Assembly: GCF_021018805.1 (NCBI RefSeq)
Contig: NC_086251.1
Location: 43,222,767-43,286,766 of the forward strand
DNA length: 64,000 nt
Origin: Prinia subflava
Lineage: Eukaryota; Chordata; Aves; Passeriformes; Cisticolidae
Direction of reading: 5' to 3'
Shown here: positions 36,150 to 47,685 of the stretch, in pieces
How positions within the stretch are numbered: position 1 is the first letter of the stretch
Layout: each line of letters opens with the position of its first letter
Notes under the pieces: model-generated
The model's input: the letters and a program-made list of their open reading frames with translations, nothing else
The model's database searches: none
What the model was told of the DNA's origin: nothing
Translations under genes and position numbers: made by a program

Positions 36150-38824
36150 GGCTATGAATTGAGAAACTGACTTATTTTTCTAGAGAAATAGATTTTAATA
36201 CTCTATAACACAGGCATAGCCAAGAGCTTTCTTACACACGAGAAATATAGATTTTGTTTTAAAAAAAATTGATTATTTCATTACTATATATTTTCCATTT
36301 ATTTTTCCAGAATTTCTGTTAAAATAAGACAAACCTCTCAAAAAAGAAAAGTGAGGAATAACTTTACCAACTGCATGGACTTAGGTCACCAAGTGACACT
36401 GAACAGGTGCTCATACAATGTCAAGCTGTGCACACATCTTCACAGCAGGGTACCCATACAGTGCTTATTTCTAAATATATTGTATCCAAATTCAGACAAC
36501 ATGAATTGACAAAACATCTTATAATAAAATTCTGCAGAAAAAAAATCAAATATCCAAACATTTAGCAAAAGATAGAAATTAAGGGAAGGAAAGTGGCTAA
36601 CAGCTTATACAACATACCCTTCTCCTAATGGCCTTCTTTATAGCACAAGCATGTAAGAAAAGTGGTCCTACTTTATATCCAGAGCACAACGATCCAGTAA
36701 AATTGTAGCAGTACATAGCCAAAAGAAGTTATTTAATAAGGAGCAAGACTACACAGTTTGGTTAGGAGGGGTGAGAAGTTTTCCCTTTCAGAAGAATGAA
36801 GTCTCTGTGTCTGGGACATTGGTGTAACACTGAATTCTAAGTTTTCAGCATAGATTTTTCAGAATGGGTCCAAAGCTCAGCTGCTATATGCTATGTCAGT
36901 GGTACCTCCTGTGGACACTACTCAAAGCAAGGTGAAAAATTATAAAGTTCATTGCTTAACTAATTTAATTTGCATTTTTCTATGTGATGATGTCAAGTTT
37001 CCAGTCATTCCAAGTTCTTATGGTTAAGCAGCCCTCGGTTTTGCTCTAGAAGGCTGTCCACAGCATGGTGATGTCGCAATGTCTTTTTACTTGTAAGTAC
37101 ATAACATTATTTATAAATGCCAATAAAAATAGCCTTAAGAACTTATGAAAAATGTACATAGAAGGATAAAGACAGGCATCAGCAATACACTGCAAGAGTT
37201 AATTGTTATGACAATAAAACCTGCATTCAGGACAACTTGGTTTTATTCAGCTGTGGTATCAGTCATGCTACATACCATGTTGACACATGAGTGTTGTCTA
37301 TCACAACTTGTGAAGCCCTGGAGCATAAATTCCCAACAACAATAGAAAGCCTCTAAGGCATATGGTTTCTGGGAAACCATCCAGCCTAAAACCTGAAAGC
37401 GATGAAATGTGCAAAGAGAAGGGCAGGACTCAATTCACAAAGCTAATGCAAAGCATGTGTAGGGACTTTTATAACTCAACATTTCAGGAAAATACAGTGG
37501 CCGTAAAAACAGTTTCTGAGGATTATTCTTTAGATAACAACTAGTAGAGACCGTCTGGACCAATCATTTTGGTCTGATAATACTATAAACTGCAAACCGC
37601 ATCGAGTGAATGTTTCCTTGAATAAATTATTTTCTCATTTAAACATCTTCACTTCCAAGAAAATGAGTGCAGAAATAAAAGCATTTTCCCTCAACATATT
37701 TTAAAATATGTTTGTAATTGAAAAACTGTTATAATTGCAGAAATTATACCAGAAACAAAACATAATGTTGATGTTAATTACGTACCTTTTAACCGCTTGC
37801 TGTGTTGGCAACTTTTTAGTAAATATATATATATATGGAAACAGATTGTTCTTCCCTTATTATGTTTTCCTATACTATTTGTTCTTCTTTCTTCAACGAA
37901 TTTTAAACTTAAATCCCACTACCTCCCTCAAAAATAAGTTAAATTATTTCAAGTGAGTCTGCTGTCCTTCCAGGTGCTCTCTACAAGTCATAGAAGACCC
38001 ACATTGGGAAGGAAGCTTCTAGTACTTGTTATTGACTTTACAGTCTGTAAGTCTTCACAAATTGAAGTGAGATGGAATGGAGAAACATAAATCACAAAGG
38101 CTTGCAAACTGCTCCCAAAGCTAAAGGAAAGAAAAAGAAAGTCCATCCTTCTGTTTCTGAAGGAGACAATTAATCACAGAAAAATAGATGATGACATGTA
38201 TAGGAAGATTTATTAAAAGCTACAGTAGGTTTGGGAGCAAAGATGTCAAATTATACTTCGCTGTCAAAGTCTCAAATGATAATTAATTAATATCATTACT
38301 GAAATTAAAAGTTCATTATGTTTTTGTGACTATCATGACTGAAGTAGCTGACTTTTCATTTGCCACTCAATGCTAATACCACTGTAGAATTTTCACTGTC
38401 CTCAAGAACTGCATCAACAACTTTAAAATACACATTTGACTGGTGGAAATTGGTTTCAGCATAAAGTGACAATCCCTCACAAACCAAAGTCTGTGTAGTA
38501 ATCCACATATTTTAGTGCCATAAGCCCTAAATAGTGAATGGAATCACCACTGTCTTTTGTTAATCACTTATTTCTTTATCTCCAGAAAATTTAGTACTGA
38601 CTGCTGGTAAAAAACAGTTGAATCAGAGAATAAATACGCAGAACTCATCAGATTGGTATTCAGATCACATGAATCCTATTTCTCTTAAAACTGCCAAAAA
38701 ATTATTAAAAAGTTTTAAAGCAACAAAGTCCTAGCTTCTTTAATTTGGGTTAAGTAGTACAAAGACATAGTAATATTTTAGGAACATTTACACTGCATTT
38801 TTAAACATGAGTAATTTTTTGCAG

Positions 38825-38885
38825 TGAATCACTTTTGGAATTCTTGAGATTGGAAGGGACTGCTGGAGGCCATTTATCTGAATAT
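38825..38885 (-). mobile_element. Probable CR1 LINE 3' tail, minus strand
   Basis: TGAGATTGGAAGGGACTGCT followed by GGAGGCCATTTATCTG resembles the reverse complement of the CR1 end (TTGGAAGGGACCTCTGGAGATCAT-like). Short and diverged; the right boundary is unclear. Confidence 0.5.
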
Positions 38886-40002
38886 GCTGTGGGACATTGG
38901 TTCCTTCTTTTCTATACCCAAAACAGGCTCAGCTGTACTTTGATTTGCAAGACTTTGACAAGAATGAGATTTGGGAAAATGGAAAAATCAACTGTGAGTG
39001 AAGCTAAAGTACAGGTGATACAGAGGTATTTGCTCCTATGCCTTATTCCCACTATTGTTATTCAGTATGCTCTGCAAAAAGATACTAACCCAACCCATAG
39101 ATTCTGAAAGGAAGAGAAACCAATTAATTACCTTGAACCCCATCAGATCAGCTCAGGACTTACTGGTGAGCAGTAATTCTGCACACAGCACTCATTCTAA
39201 AACGCAACGCTTTCAAAGTGCAACGAAGCCTGAAATAGGACTTACCGCTACACAGAATGCAAATTTCTAAATAGGTTCCCAGTACACAAATTGGCTATAT
39301 TGAAAAGAAATGGAAGGTGATACCCTTCTGAAGAGAGGTATTTTGATATCCGTGTATTGATATGCCCAAAAATCCCTTAAAAACCTGATTTTTAAGTTAT
39401 TTTTGACACTCATAGAAAGGTGTGCCTACGTACCCAATCAAGACCTAATCCAGCTTATGTTTTATTGAGCATTTCCCACCTGTATCAGAGATCCCATGAC
39501 TTCACATGTTGTATACACACAAGGAGGTAGAGGAAAAAAAAGTTAAAAACACTATTGAAATAGAATTAGTGAATTCAACTTTCACTGCAAAAATGCTACA
39601 TAAGTATGAGACTAACTGCACATAAAGATCTTGGAAAGAATCCATGTTTGAGGATATCTCTCTGGTCCCTCAGAAGATCAACAGCTTACACAGGTAAGAC
39701 TCGTTATGCAGAGATTCAGAATTCAAGGGCAGCCCTTTTCTTTGGCATAGGTTTGGGTGACAAAATACACTGTACATCCCAGGCAAAAAACCCAAAACAA
39801 CTATCAGTGGGATGTAATTAAGTACTTCCTAGGCAAAGATGTCCATCCAGCATCTAAAACTAAAACACAGAAGGATAACTAAGGTGGTTCTATCACTTCT
39901 TTTTTGAAAAGTAGTGTCTCACACTTTCAAGTAAAAAAAGATTTTAGGAGAAAAAAATATGTTTGTTACCTGTAGATTTCTCATCTGTGATATAATACTT
40001 AC

Positions 40003-40111
40003 AACCTGAACTTGAAAGCAGTGAGCTGCACAAAAAGCTGTTCTGAGTTCGCCAACTAGAAGAGTGAGCAGCCACTTCTACACCAGAAATTTCAGCATCC
40101 ATTTTCACATC
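40003..40111 (-). CDS. Exon 7 in window, Ser-rich linker
   Basis: On the minus strand the exon runs from a GTTCTCGTAG acceptor to a GTAAGT donor. It is 109 bases, enters in phase 0 and leaves in phase 1. It encodes residues 169-204, starting DVKMDAEISGVEVAAHSSSW and ending RTQNSFLCSSLLSSSG. The final T joins CA of the last exon to make Ser205. The coiled coil ends here and serine takes over. A GT three bases earlier (end 40006) would also keep the phase, but GTAAGT is the better donor. Confidence 0.78.
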
Positions 40112-43100
40112 CTACGAGAACCAAATAAAAATAATTTTATCTGTTACTATCAAGCAGCTGCAAAGTTTAACAAAAAGCATACAGTAGCACACATACAGGC
40201 ACAAGCTGCCATTTCACAAATACTGGAAAAGACTGATTTGAATTCTCTGAATTCTCAGTAATTGCAGTTAGGTTCAAATTAATTTGCTTACAAGTTTTAT
40301 CCCCATTTCACCACTAAAAAAATGTCTGTTTTGCCTTGAAAAAACCACTGGCAACATTGCAAGTCTTTGCCACTACAGCAAGTTGTAAAAATACTCTTTC
40401 CTGTTCACATCACACACAGTTCAGGACACATCATATGAGCAGGGCAGACTTCAGTGAATGATGACTTCCTCATCAATGAATGGTTCCTATTAATTCACTG
40501 GAGTTCCACAAGTAGTAATAAATATAAATCCATTTTATCTGCCTGTGAAGAAACTAAAAGTTCCTTGATTTCTCATATCAAAAGACCTAAAGGTGCTTTT
40601 GAATTTTTTTGCTAAACCAATAAATAAAGTCTGAAATATAATGTTACTATTTATGGCTAAACCAATACAGCATAGCTTCTTGGTGAGGAAAGTCATTTGG
40701 TCTATAAGCTTAAAAAGAGAAGATAAATTCAAAAAGGTCATTTAAACAAAAATCCCTGAAAAATCTCTATTAGCTCTGCAGCAAGCAGTTCCCAGTTGCA
40801 ACACCATCCAAAATAAGATTAAAAGTTTGGCTTGCTATCCAAATTACTCAGTTTCTTGAAATGAGAAGAGGTAATAATGAATAAATGCATCAGTTCATAA
40901 ACCACACAATTTTACTGCTGAATTCTTATCATAAACAGCCTCAGGGAATTTTGTTAAAACATCTTGCAATTTATCATTCATGTTGATACTAAGATTTGAA
41001 AACTAAACAGAAAAAAAATAAAATTCTATATTAATTTAGAGATACAATGAGCTTTTGTTCCATCACTGGAGAAGGATTTACTGCTGTTAAGACTAATGGG
41101 AATTATACATATTAATCCCCTTATGTGCTGATGAGAGACTTAATACTCGACGTGTTCATAGCACAATAACAATTTTTAAAGAATAAAAAAAGTGTTTGTC
41201 TTTCCATTCTGATTCCAGAAATTCTTTAAAAGAAGAACTTTTAAACAAGAAAGGTGCTTCTACCAGTATCTGCAATACAAAATGGCTTTCTTTTTACAGA
41301 AATATTAATATACAGAATATGCCTTTTGTTGTGTGCTTCATTGACAATTACATCTGCATGTTGTATTCAAGTAGATGATCAATTGTCTGTGGCAGGAAAA
41401 CTCTCCTAAAATATTTGTATCTCTAAATCAAAATATTTATCTCTAGTTTTCTGTTTTGATTTTGCCTCTGTTGCTATTTTCTTTTAATACGTTATATTTA
41501 TGGGCTCTTCCCCCAATTTCTTCTTTATCTACAATTATTTGTCCTTTTCTTAGTTGTAAAATCAAGATTGTTGTGCCTGATGGTATTCTGCCAGCCTATG
41601 GCCTACTTTTATTACTGGAAATCTTCCATTTTAACACATAGAAATAGAAATTATGATTTTTCTGGGCTTCTAAGCAACAGGCATTTTAAAGCCATCTGAC
41701 AAAACTGCAGAAGAGTAGGAATATTGTCTGGTGGATTGCAAAAGAAATCATAAGAAAGAAATAAAAAATCTGCTTTTAGAGGAACATTCAACTTTGGTTT
41801 AATTTTTCCTCCTTAAAATTAAAAAAGGCTGGGACACAAGATTAGACAGTGCCGCTCTGAAATTAATGTTGGCAAGCAAGCTGAAACAAGTGTATTATAA
41901 GAAAGGCTAGAAAGAAAAACATAACAGAGGAGAAAGATTAATTTCAGAAGTAATTTCATGTAAAATGATCAATGTAAAAATTTTACAGGAAACATTTTCT
42001 TATCACCTATCAAATATCTGTCTACTTTGTATAGCAGGGGCACTATGTGTGAACCAAAAGTATCAGAAAGAATCAACTTTGATGTCCTTGAACCTACACT
42101 CTTCTAGCAACCAATTTTAGAGACTCCCAACTGACACACAATTAAAAAATAAATAATAACAAAACAAAAACTTTAAAAAAGGCATTTGAGTTAGATTGAA
42201 AGGAGGGTAAGAAAGGCAAGCATTTAAAAGGGTTTTTTTGGTCTAAGCTAGCCTGATCACTGAAATCAGATTAGCACCCGTCTGTTACTTGGTTTTGAAC
42301 ATTCTGTTCTATTTGCAACAGCCGTGACAGCAAAGTGTAGTGTATGTCATGCAAAAACCCAATTAGGCCTGACTAAATGGAAGCCATTAAATGCTCTCGG
42401 TTGTCTAAAGAAAGAGAATTGTTTTGGAATGAGCTTTGTACTGGATTCTGATTATTGAGTTCAAATCACACCAGCTCAGTAAGTCCAGTCAGCTTAGTGC
42501 AATGTTATGTTCTACTGTCAGCTGATTGCATTCCACTTGGCTTTTCAATGTTTTCCAAATTTCAACAGCTAGTGATTTAGCAATGCTTGTGTAGAGGGAA
42601 GAGAAATTCAAGATACTGAACATAATCATCAGCAACTAATTGTGCCTGTTTCCTCCTTTCAGTACTTTCTTACAGAAGAGCAAGATGGCTTTTTCAAGTA
42701 ACTTAATACCTTCTTACAACAGCAACTTACTAAACTAAAATATTCTGTATTTATTTTATCTTTTCCACTTTTAAAAGACATACTGTAAGTATGTCCTTAT
42801 TTTACAGAAGGAAAATGGTTACAGATAAGTTGGGGAACACAAAAATGTTTTTGATAGTGAGTGATTCTTGATTTGTGCTCAATTGCTTAGAGACACAGGT
42901 ATGATACATTGCCAAATAAACTGATTTGATTGAGATATGCAGCAGAAATACTAGTAAGATTCTTCAGGTCTGATTATTTCAATCATTTCCATAAGAAATC
43001 ATAGTTCTCCTGAAGTAAGCTGCTATCACAATGACAGTGATGTAACAATGAACAAGCTAATAACAGAAAGAAAGCATATTAATAATTGGAAAGTTGAACT

Positions 43101-43695
43101 CATTACAAAGTTTCTAAAGAAAAGCACTATTTATATTGTAGGGAGTTAATTATTCATGCTTAGCACTGCTATAAGTCCAGTGACTGACTCATAGCAAATC
43201 ACTTCCCTTCTGTATACCGGGATTTCATTAATGTATGAACGAGACATCATACAGAATCATTTGCAAAGAATGCAAATATCTACTCCTGAAAAATTACTAT
43301 ATGTGATTTACAAATTAGTCAACCTTTTTGTAGAGGAAACAGGTTTCTATATCTTTTACTTGAAAGGACAAGAGAAAATTGAGCAAAATAATTAAAAATT
43401 GCTGTAGACAGCAATTTGACAAAGCAGGTAAACACTTCAGAGTAGTAAGACACAGTAAGATACCTTTCTGTGAAAGTTGAAAGATTTTTGGAAAGTATCC
43501 ATGTGAAGGCAACCCTTAATTCATCAAATTTCATGCCATGTCAATATACCTGCCACGCCATCAGCCATGGCAGCTATCTGAAACAGAGACATTCATGCAT
43601 GATTTCTGTCTGTGTTTGTACTAAGAGTTAAGAAGGTAAGGTTATGTTACTGATTGAAAGTAATGAGGACACAAAAGTGGAGCACACACACATAC
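40112..43695 (-). other. Intron between exons 6 and 7
   Basis: About 3.6 kb, GTATGT donor and GTTCTCGTAG acceptor on the minus strand. It is mostly unique AT-rich DNA. The interval 42240-42570 is compositionally more complex and is listed as a possible conserved regulatory element. Confidence 0.62.
42240..42570. other. Possible intronic conserved element
   Basis: Within the intron between exons 6 and 7 this interval is balanced in composition and carries ATGCAAAAACCCAATTAGGC and CTGTCAGCTGATTGCATT, words resembling octamer, homeodomain and TALE/E-box sites. No repeat is recognisable. The call rests on texture only. Confidence 0.22.
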
Positions 43696-43809
43696 CTTGA
43701 CTTGCCTGACTCTTTGTTTTGAATTTTCCAGTTGTTGCTGCAAAGACCTCACTATGTCTTTATACTTCATATACCTCTCCTCAATCATCTCCTTTTGGCA
43801 ATGGGACTC
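43696..43809 (-). CDS. Exon 6 in window, main coiled-coil exon
   Basis: This is the clearest exon. On the minus strand it has a TGCATTTCTAG acceptor, 114 bases and a GTATGT donor, phase 0 on both sides. It encodes residues 131-168: ESHCQKEMIEERYMKYKDIV followed by RSLQQQLENSKQRVRQVK. The glutamine, lysine and glutamate content with regular hydrophobic positions is typical of a parallel coiled coil. No catalytic motif is present. Base composition is noticeably richer in G and C than the flanking introns. Confidence 0.82.
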
Positions 43810-45620
43810 CTAGAAATGCATTTAAAGATTTAGATTATTTCATTATTCCTTGAAAAGAAGCTAGAAATTCTGACTTTTGTAAACAGAGGTATTTTCACCA
43901 CAGCAAGAACAAATTAAGTTTTAACTTTCAGAGACTGAACTACAGGGGCCACACAAATACATGTAGATTAAAATGGAAATGGCCTTATCCTTAACCAGTG
44001 AATGATTTCTTGTAACCCTTTCCAAACTTCAGCAGTATCATACTGTCTAACAAAAACTCTGTAATGCTGAAAAATTATTACAACACTACAGAAACAAGTA
44101 CTTGAAGAAAATAAGTTTCTAAAGATATGGACAAAACAGTATTTTCAATAAGGAAACATTCTCACTGAACTAGCTAATCATTCACCAGAATTAACAAACC
44201 TCCTAGACAACCTGAGAGGTTTATCAAAACTTACTTCTTCCTTTCTCCCTTTCCATGAAAATGTTGAGGGAAGAACTTGCTAGCTATTGTACAAAAAATC
44301 TAATGTTATTTCCAAGTAAGAACACTAATGAAGGTGTAAACTGACATCCTTCTCAAAGCTTAGGCATAAAGTTTAGCTCTCTTGAATAATAAATTATTTC
44401 TTAAACAAAACACTGTGTTGATAGGGACTCACCTTCAGAAAATCATCTTCAAAAAATTAGGCACAATAGAGAAGGACAGAGCCCAACTGACACCAAAGAT
44501 TTTGCATTCCAATGTCGTAAATATTGTCTAAGTTATAACTAGAGCAAACCAGAAAATGACAGTGTAATTTCACAGCAGTTTTTAGCAAGAGAGGGCAATT
44601 GTGAAGGTGATTGAAAATGCCTGCTGAGAACAAAATTTTTCCTTTAGCAGAAACAGAAGGTAAACATAAACCTCTGTCAGAGCAAAAAAGCTCTTTTGGG
44701 AATACCTGGAATGTGAAATTAAAACTATACATCTCAACAGTATTGCTCATAAAAAACCCAAACATTTTAACCAGTACTTACATTACCAAATCTGTTGATG
44801 ATGACAGCAATAAAATGATGTAGAGTTATTAACTGATGACCTCATGCAGGAACACAAAATAAACAATGCTCCAAACACATATGTTTTGAAATTTTTATGA
44901 CAACCACAGATTAAGAAATTTTACACATCAAATAAAATGCAAAGCATTATGTATGTGTTGATTTGTGGTTTAATACCGATTTAAAATTTACATTGTACAA
45001 GGAAGTTACAAATTCTTTTTTATTAAACCATCCATTTCATAAATGGAAAGTAACTATGGTACAGGGGTTTAGCCACTTAGCCACTGAAAATCTAATCTGA
45101 GCCTTATCACTCCTGACAGTATGTCACCACTACTGTCAGTATGTCCTACTGTGTCCAAACACATCTTGATTGGATAGTGGTGCTGAGAAACTAAGTGACA
45201 AGTATCATCATCACATCAAAGCAAAACAAAAAGTTGTAAAGATCTATCTTCATTCACTATGTTAAATATTGAAACAACTGGCATAATTTATTTAATTATA
45301 AAATTTTCATTTAACATGTAATATCAGAATTTACCACTCAATAACAAATATTCTGAAACAGTAATTAACACATGACCTGTTATGCCCAGTTATCAATGTT
45401 TGCCTACATTATGGGACAGTGTTAATAATGAGAACTAAATTTATAATTTCAAAATGATCCATATAATTGTGAAAATAAATTTCAGTATGTTTCTGTCTAC
45501 ATCATGCGTACATATGCAACCGTAAATCTTATTAAACAACTTATCTGTATGTTCATAGAGAATAGTAATTATCCAAAATATTTTAGAAGTACTGAGAGAG
45601 TAAAATGAAATCTTTCTCAC
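43810..45620 (-). other. Intron between exons 5 and 6
   Basis: About 1.8 kb, GTGAGA donor and TGCATTTCTAG acceptor on the minus strand. It contains a 14-base micro-exon-like sequence at 44433-44446 flanked by an AG and a GTGAGT. Including it would introduce a frameshift and an immediate stop. Confidence 0.65.
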
Positions 45621-45698
45621 TGCGGTATCTTTGCAATCTTCTAACAGGCTCAGTTTCTCAGGCACAGATTCCAGGTGGTTTAAAGCTACTCGGGTACT
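45621..45698 (-). CDS. Exon 5 in window, coiled-coil segment
   Basis: This exon is 78 bases, phase 0 to phase 0, between a CTGTTTTTTAG acceptor and a GTGAGA donor on the minus strand. It encodes residues 105-130: STRVALNHLESVPEKLSLLE, then DCKDTA. The acceptor has a second AG two bases on, but only the first keeps the frame. The intron that precedes it in gene order is the longest visible (about 11.7 kb) and holds three CR1 copies, the nearest beginning roughly 140 bases from this exon. The proline in the middle may mark a break in the helix. Confidence 0.78.
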
Positions 45699-45839
45699 CT
45701 AAAAAACAGAACACAAGTTAAAACATTAAAAACAAATCCATTCTTTCAGCCATCTCACACATTAAAACCCCCAGTCATATTGGCATACTAGTTCAAGCTT
45801 CCTCATTTAGGGTGTTGACTTGCCCTAAAGCTCAATCAA

Positions 45840-47685
45840 TCCCTTGTGGCTGTGGACTCACTGAAGCAGCCCTGTCAGAGGCTCCAGCCAGCCAGGCCTG
45901 CTGATGGCAGATGGAGCTCTCCAGGTCAGAGGCTGCCAGGAATGCCTGATGCCTCTTCACTGGGCTGGGGCTGACAGCTCTTCTGCAGAAGGTGAGCTGT
46001 GCTGGAGGAGCTGGTCACCAGGTGAAGGAGCTACAGGAGGAAGTGAACAGGCTACACAGTGTTTGAGCAAACAAGCAAAAGAGAGACTGGTTATTTTCAG
46101 AGTCTGACAGTCTCAAGATTCTCAGGAGTCAGGAACCTCCATTACAGTGGAGAAGCAGATGGACTCAGAACCCTGCAGGGTACTCAGTCAAAGGACTGTT
46201 AGCTAAGGGTCTATTAAAGATGAAGGCTGGAAGTAGATCACAGCATGTACGAGGAGGAAGGTTCCTCTGTCTTCTCAGAATTTGACAGGTAGGACTGGCA
46301 TGTTCTACAGTACCTGTGAGGCTCTGGCACTAGAAGGCAGGCTACTGATGAGGTGGGTAGACCTCTGTTAATAGGAAACTTAAGAACAGTTGTAATAGGA
46401 AACACCCTTCTAAAGCAAATGGAGGGCCCAATATGCAGACTGCACCCAGCTCACAGGGCTCACGCCTGCTGTCTCCCGAGACTAGAATAAGATATTACTG
46501 ATGTGGGAAGAATACAGCGACGCTGCTTGTCACTGTAGGGAGAAAATTCAGGGGGCCAAAGCTCCACTGGAGTTGAAGCTGGCCAGAAATGTGGAGGACA
46601 ATAAAAAGAGTTTAAAAATATATATTAATGGCAATAGGCAGTGTAAAAAAACTCTCGTCCCCTTACAGGATGAGGATGGTCACTTCACAAACAGGGACAG
46701 AGACAAGGCAATGGCATTTAATGCATTTGACCAAGGGGATCACAGTGCCCTGAGCAGGACTCATATGACTGTGAGAATGATAAACTCTCAGTCGGCCCTG
46801 AAGATGTGTGGGGTTTGCTGCTCCAGCTGGATCCCTATAAAACTATGGGGCCTGAAGGGATTCATTCAAAACTTCTCAAAGAGCCAGTTGATGCCATCAC
46901 AAAACCTCTCTTTGTATTTTTGAGTGGTCTTAGGAATCTGGAGCTTACTGGAAGCTGGCAAACCTTGTCACAATTTTAAAGAAGGGCAAGAAAGAGGATC
47001 CCAGGAGCTACAGGACTGTCAGTTTCTCTATAGTGTCCGATAAAAGATTATGCTAGGAGGTATTGAAAAACACCTGAAAGACAACATCGTCATTGCTCAC
47101 AGCCATCCTGATTTCATGACAGGAAAGTCCTATTATTATAATTTCCTTTTATGACTCCCTTGAGTCCAGTGTGCAGTTTTGATCACTACACTATAAGAAA
47201 TATATTAAACTGTTAGAGAACATCCAGAGAAGGACAATGAAGATGGTGAAGAGCATTGAGGGGAAGCTTTGTGAGGAGTGACTGAGGTCACTTGGTCTGT
47301 TTAGCCTGGAGGAGACTGAGGGGAGACCTCGCTGCTGTTACATCTTCCTCATGAGGGGAAGAGGAAGGGCAGGCACTGATATCCTCTCTCTGGTGACCAG
47401 TGACAGGACCCGAGGGAACGGCCTGAAGCTCTGTCAGGGGAGGTTTAGGTTGGATGTTAGGAAAAGGTTCTTCCCCCAGAGGGTGGCTGGGCACTGGAAC
47501 AGGCTCCCCAGGGAAGTGGTCACAGCACTAAGCGTGACAGAGCCCAAGATGAGTTTGGACAATGCTCTGGGGCCATGGTGTGACTCTTGGGGATAGTGCT
47601 GTGCTGGGACAGTAGTAAGACTCCATGATCCTTGTGAGTCCTTTCCAACTCAGCGTAATTCTGTGATTCTGTGATTTTTTTTTAA
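45840..47685 (+). mobile_element. Rearranged CR1 LINE retrotransposon
   Basis: Three CR1 parts follow each other on the plus strand. From 45840 to about 46400 the sequence resembles the CR1 ORF1 region (ELCWRSWSPGEG and a broken coiled-coil frame). From about 46500 to 47160 it matches the ORF2 linker and start of the reverse-transcriptase domain, seen as CREKIQGAKAPLELKLARN, then DEDGHFTNRD and a shifted continuation with stops. From about 47165 to 47685 it is the CR1 3' end, including a shifted C-terminal ORF2 frame and the terminal ATTCTGTG repeats. The endonuclease region and most of the reverse transcriptase are missing, so the copy is dead. It sits antisense in the gene's longest intron. 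Confidence 0.85.

Larger units (their letters stand above)
35915..40002 (-). other. Intron between exons 7 and 8
   Basis: About 4.1 kb, GTAAGT donor and TTTGACTTGTTTCTAG acceptor on the minus strand. It holds CR1 fragments at 35960-36020 and 38825-38885, an imperfect AT-rich tandem repeat near 36107-36149 and a short TA run near 37819-37834. The rest is unique AT-rich DNA. Confidence 0.62.

Noticed and set aside
39642..39688. 20-base plus-strand micro-exon between a strong acceptor and GTAAGA
   Set aside because: It lies on the opposite strand to the gene and has no partner exons; splice-like pairs of this kind are expected by chance.
39961..39973. Alternative donor (CTACAGGTAACA) 30 bases beyond exon 7
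   Set aside because: Reading through from exon 7 meets a stop quickly, and the GTAAGT at 40002 is stronger and gives the right phase.
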